Assembly (NCBI RefSeq): GCF_932526225.1
Contig: NC_064046.1
Location: 4,712,001-4,776,000, forward strand
Source of the DNA: Nematostella vectensis
Taxonomy: Eukaryota; Cnidaria; Anthozoa; Actiniaria; Edwardsiidae
Reading direction: 5' to 3'
DNA length: 64,000 nucleotides
The notes beneath the pieces were generated by a model. It did not search any database and was not told the DNA's origin. It saw only the letters and a program-made list of their open reading frames with translations. Shown piece by piece: positions 60,112 to 64,000 of the stretch. How positions within the stretch are numbered: position 1 is the stretch's first letter; every line of letters starts with the position of its first letter. The translations under genes were made by a program, and so were the position numbers.

Positions 60112-63100
60112 ATGTCGGCGAAATCCTTGGCTAAGATGTTCGATAATTTCAGCTCGGTCGAGTTTATGGAGTTCTTTCATAAATATGATACGGATGGTAG
60201 GTGGATTATCGATCATGTTTAACCGAGAACTTGTAATCGTTTGGTTTTCAAGTTTTTCATTTGACAGCGGAGTAAATTTTAGATTTATTTCTATGATTTT
60301 CGTGTATTTTGACGCAGGACTTCGTCCGCGGTGCGGGTTGTTTTGGGAATTCCCCATTTCTTAGCAGCGTTTAACGCATTCTGAACAACATAGGCCATGG
60401 TCGTCATGCGAAAGAGCCAATAGTTATCATGGAGGGAACATTAGTATTCAAAGATATACTTTCTGCAACAAATGACAGCTTTCGTCCATCAAAACCTAGT
60501 AAATAAGGGAAAACCTGCGAAGAAATTATTGTTTTTGTGGAATGAGTCGTTCATATAGGGGCATTTGGAAACAAATGGAAATGTGGAGCGAAATCGGGCT
60601 TTTTTCACAATTATCTATCATTGTATTTTATCATAATTATTTTATTCTAGGCAATTTTTCTAAGAACGTCACAGCCTCAACACTTTTTACAATTTTCAGG
60701 CTTTTTCGCTTTATCAGACTTATTATGACTGACCTATAATTTTTTTTAAATCTGCATTAAAACTTTTATCTTATCGAAAGAAATTAAAAATTTTGCACGG
60801 AATTGATATTGCGCTTCTGATTGAAATAATACAAGCCCATCATTTAATATTCCAAAGTTATATTGAATTCATAAGGTCAATTTCTTGATTCTATCAAGCT
60901 ATTTTTCTATTTCAGAGTTTTCAAGTTAAGCGAAAAGATTGTTTTATCTTGCTATCACATGGTGTGCTTTACGGCATTCTGTTTCCATTTTTCCTATCGA
61001 TGTTATCTTTCCGTCTATCGAATATGCATAACAATGCAGGCCAATTGGTTGCAACACCCAAATGGCATGCGCATCTATTCAGGTGAATACACTCTTTAAG
61101 AACATCTTCAGCCTTAAAAACCTCCAAAAACCGACACAGCCTCAGCTGAAAATGTATGTAGAGTGTATTGTTTAACATGTTAACCAATTACTTCAGATAA
61201 AACAAAGAGAAAAAAATCTGTTGAGAATATTTCTGTTAATGATCTAAATTAGAAAAAGTTATGTGCTATTTTCTAATGTGTTTGTCATCGAAATATTTGT
61301 ATCAATGTGAATTATTTGTGTCATCCTGCTGGGTATAACCACATACACAATTAAATCGGTGACGAATCTTCATACAATCCGAAAACTATTGCTAAACTCT
61401 TGTCTTTTTATTATTGATATATATTTATTGATAATTCCAAGCAATTAATTAATTTATTTGTTTATTTATTTGCTTCTGTGCTTGTTTGCTTGTACGTTTG
61501 TTTGTACGTTTGCCTTGTATTTTTTATGTGAAAATACCCACGTTCTAAAAAGGTATCCCGGATATAGGAGACCTGTCTTTTCAGTCTTACACATTTTTGT
61601 TCGCTCACAAAACATTGACAATATGACAATTTCTCTATTTTTATTCGCTGCCATGCTTGAAGAGAATTTATTTTCTTAACAGTGTAAACAGGGCTGTGGA
61701 AACTAGATACACTTATGTTTTATCTAAAAACCTTTTTACTCTGTGTTTCTTTTCCCAAAAAAAAGAGAAACAGCTTTTAAGTAATACATCTTTTATTGTT
61801 GAGTAGTCCTTCCCCTTACCATGGTTCTGAATGAAAAAAATAATAAATTAGAAAATGAAAGATAGGGTTGAACTTGCATTTTTTATCCCAACCTCGATTT
61901 ACCAAGCGTTCTATATTTCGTTTATTATTCTGTGGGTTGTCGGGGCTTTTGACAGTATCCATGCGGTGACTCAAGTAGCTTCGCAAACGACCAGATGATA
62001 TTAAACCTGCTGTTGCATATCATTAATTATGTATAACTATCCGACATTCACTCATAATTAATATCCGCGCTTCGTTTTGCCTGATGAATCATAAACGCAG
62101 ATTTAAAAAGGGGTACCTAGCTAAGGTTGAGTTGTACGCCAACTCTCGCGCCGATTTTGTAAAAATTCCTTTATGGTTTCGATCTGGCCCGACTCCTTTT
62201 AAAATTTAACTGTAATCATATATCATATTTTGGGGCCATAACAGATCATACTCTTGACAAAAACAGGGGCCCGACAAATCGTCGCTTATGAACGCTTTGT
62301 CTAATAATCGGTGCGTGTACTTCCTACTTAAGCGGAAGGTTGGACAAATAGGGCGAATACACTATGTGATCATATTTTTTTGGATATGATTTTTAAGGAA
62401 TTGGACCCGTTCAGACAAATTTAAAACACAATAAATTTTACGCAGAAGTATAATAAAGCTCACAGTTTTTGTGGTTTCTACCTACATATCGAAAAATATA
62501 CTTATCGATGTTAATATCTTCGTGGTAAATATCCTTTGAAACAATAAGCCATTAAAGAATAGCCCAGAGGCGTAGTGAGGCCGCCCTCTTAATAAGTGAT
62601 AGACTGACTATACACAGTTATCCACCGAACCAATTATAATAAAGAAATAAATGGAAACAAGGCTGAGAAGTTCTGTTTGACGTCTCAGTTGAAAACAGAG
62701 TATAGTTTCGCCGCTATAATGGCGTTAACATACCATTTCAATTTAATGTTGAATCATTTCCCTGGCTCCATCACCACGCCTCCTAGTTCTTCTAGACCCG
62801 GTTATCTTGTGTATCCCGGTTTCTCGTCTTAAGAGAGCTGTCAACTGGTCAAAACCCTATTTTGCATCGAGCATCGGAAATATTAATATTTATGTTAAAA
62901 GCGTTTATTGTTGAGACTGACATTGCAGTGTTAGAATCTTAAATCGAGAGATTGCAACAAATATAGCTTGCTTCAATTTTTCAAGATTTCTTGATTGAAT
63001 GGCTACCTATTAGGCTTTGATACTTTATATTTGCGAACAATTATTTCCTTTGCTTTATCAGGCAATAACTATATAGAAGAAAAAGAGCTTGACCGCTTCG

Positions 63101-64000
63101 TGGATGATCTCTTCGTGCGCAGATATGGAACGGTCAGTCAGGGAGAGGGGTGGGGTCCGGGGCATACCCATGGGGGAGTGGGGGGGGGGGGGGTTTAGGG
63201 CATACCCACGGGGGAGGGGTGGGGTCTAGGGCATATTCACGGTGGAGGGGTGGGATTTAGGTCATACCCACGGGGGAGGCGTGGGGTCTAGGGCATACCC
63301 ACGGGGGAGGGGTGGGGTCTAGGGCATACCCACTGGGGAGAGAGGGGACAGTTTGGGGTCTGGTACATACCCACGAGAGAGGTGTCTGAGATCATACTCA
63401 CGGAGAAGTTTGAGGTTTAGGTACCTACGGGGGAGGGGCTGGTACCTACGCACGGGGGAGGGCTTGGTCTGGGGGACACCTACGGGAGAAAGCGGGGGTC
63501 AGAGTTTCTGGAGTACTTTGTGCAGTGGAAAATCCCTTTGTGCTTAGATATGTAACGATGACCCGACGGGTCATCGCTATGAATTTCTAGTATCTACCTG
63601 CTGATTTTTTTTTTCATAGATGCATAGCGACAGCGAGAAGCAAAAATTCAAAGAGGTGTTTCTGAAGGAGTATCTAAAGGATAAGAAGATCGATATCCAA
63701 GAGGTATTCATAATGGTTTGCCAGCAACAACCAAACAAGGGCTGTGATACTTTCCAATACGCTTTACAAAGAAATTCCCCACAAGTCTCGGGCTTAGATT
63801 TTGTATCAACTTTTGTTTTAAACAATAGAAAAACAATGTTTAACAATGAAAACAATGGAAGTACTCCGCCATTTATTACGTAATCTTGAGAAGTTGCTGA
63901 TTTTGTCTTTTATGATTTTGTAGTTGGCCGCGATTTTACCGCATGACGAGGGACTTGAGGTCAAGTTTCGCGCCAATGACAAAATGTCAAGCGTGGAATT
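60112..64000 (+). CDS. EF-D: secretagogin/calbindin-type EF-hand protein, 3' part outside window
   Basis: Exons seen: 60112-60196, 63062-63132, 63620-63703 and 63924 to the window end, phases 1, 0, 0. The start is in GCCACCATG, a near-ideal context. EF1 loop is DTDGNNYIEEKE (Asn for Gly). The EF2 region (EYLKDKKIDIQE) has lost several liganding residues. The exon 4 linker ILPHDEGLEVKF matches the LLP.E.NFL linkers of its paralogues. It is the only EF gene of the cluster on the plus strand, diverging from EF-C. The protein should be about 265-275 aa if complete. Confidence 0.9.
60197..63061. other. EF-D intron 1, 2.9 kb, nothing recognised
   Basis: AT-rich sequence without supported genes, clear transposon ends or arrays. 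Confidence 0.5.
63140..63520. repeat. G-rich minisatellite, about 30-32-bp unit, at EF-D exon 2 donor
   Basis: About ten diverging copies of GGGGAGGGGTGGGGTCTAGG, then GCATACCCAC. It starts about 8 bases after the donor of exon 63062-63132 and lies G-rich on the transcript strand. Confidence 0.92.

Overview
The window looks like animal nuclear DNA. It has GT-AG introns, AATAAA signals, a solo LTR, many short inverted-repeat (MITE-like) transposons, and large amounts of intronic minisatellite. The gene set (shelterin subunit ACD/TPP1, replication factor MTBP, and a cluster of calbindin/secretagogin-type EF-hand genes) and the AT-rich, intron-rich texture suggest an early-branching metazoan. 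An anthozoan cnidarian (sea anemone or coral) is my best guess, but that is inference and not proven by the sequence.

Layout: 1-2.4 kb is gene-poor and holds fold-back repeats and a broken trypsin-like protease fragment. 2,395-16,384 (minus) is a roughly 22-exon MTBP gene. 16,385-16,658 is a 274-bp head-to-head promoter with an E2F-like site. 16,659-25,249 (plus) is an eight-exon ACD/TPP1-like gene whose giant exon 5 carries one in-frame TGA. From 26.7 kb to the window end there are four paralogous hexa-EF-hand genes: EF-A (26,747-34,884, minus, 11 exons, 268 aa), EF-B (38,529-43,890, minus, 10 exons, 266 aa), EF-C (45,297-53,501, minus, 11 exons, 274 aa), and EF-D (60,112 to beyond 64,000, plus, first four exons seen). 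EF-C and EF-D diverge from a 6.6-kb intergenic region with no gene I can support.

The exon models were assembled by hand from splice sites and reading phase. For EF-A, EF-B, EF-C and ACD every junction is phase-consistent and the coding length is a multiple of three. MTBP is phase-consistent except at two places, where I think one exon is missing.

How the genes relate: MTBP (origin firing) and ACD (telomere capping and telomerase recruitment) are both chromosome-maintenance genes sharing one promoter interval. The EF-hand genes are soluble cytosolic calcium sensors or buffers that arose by tandem duplication. The most unusual recurring pattern is that many intronic tandem arrays begin at, or within about 10 bases of, a 5' splice site. 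Several repeated units contain a copy of the splice donor or of exon sequence.
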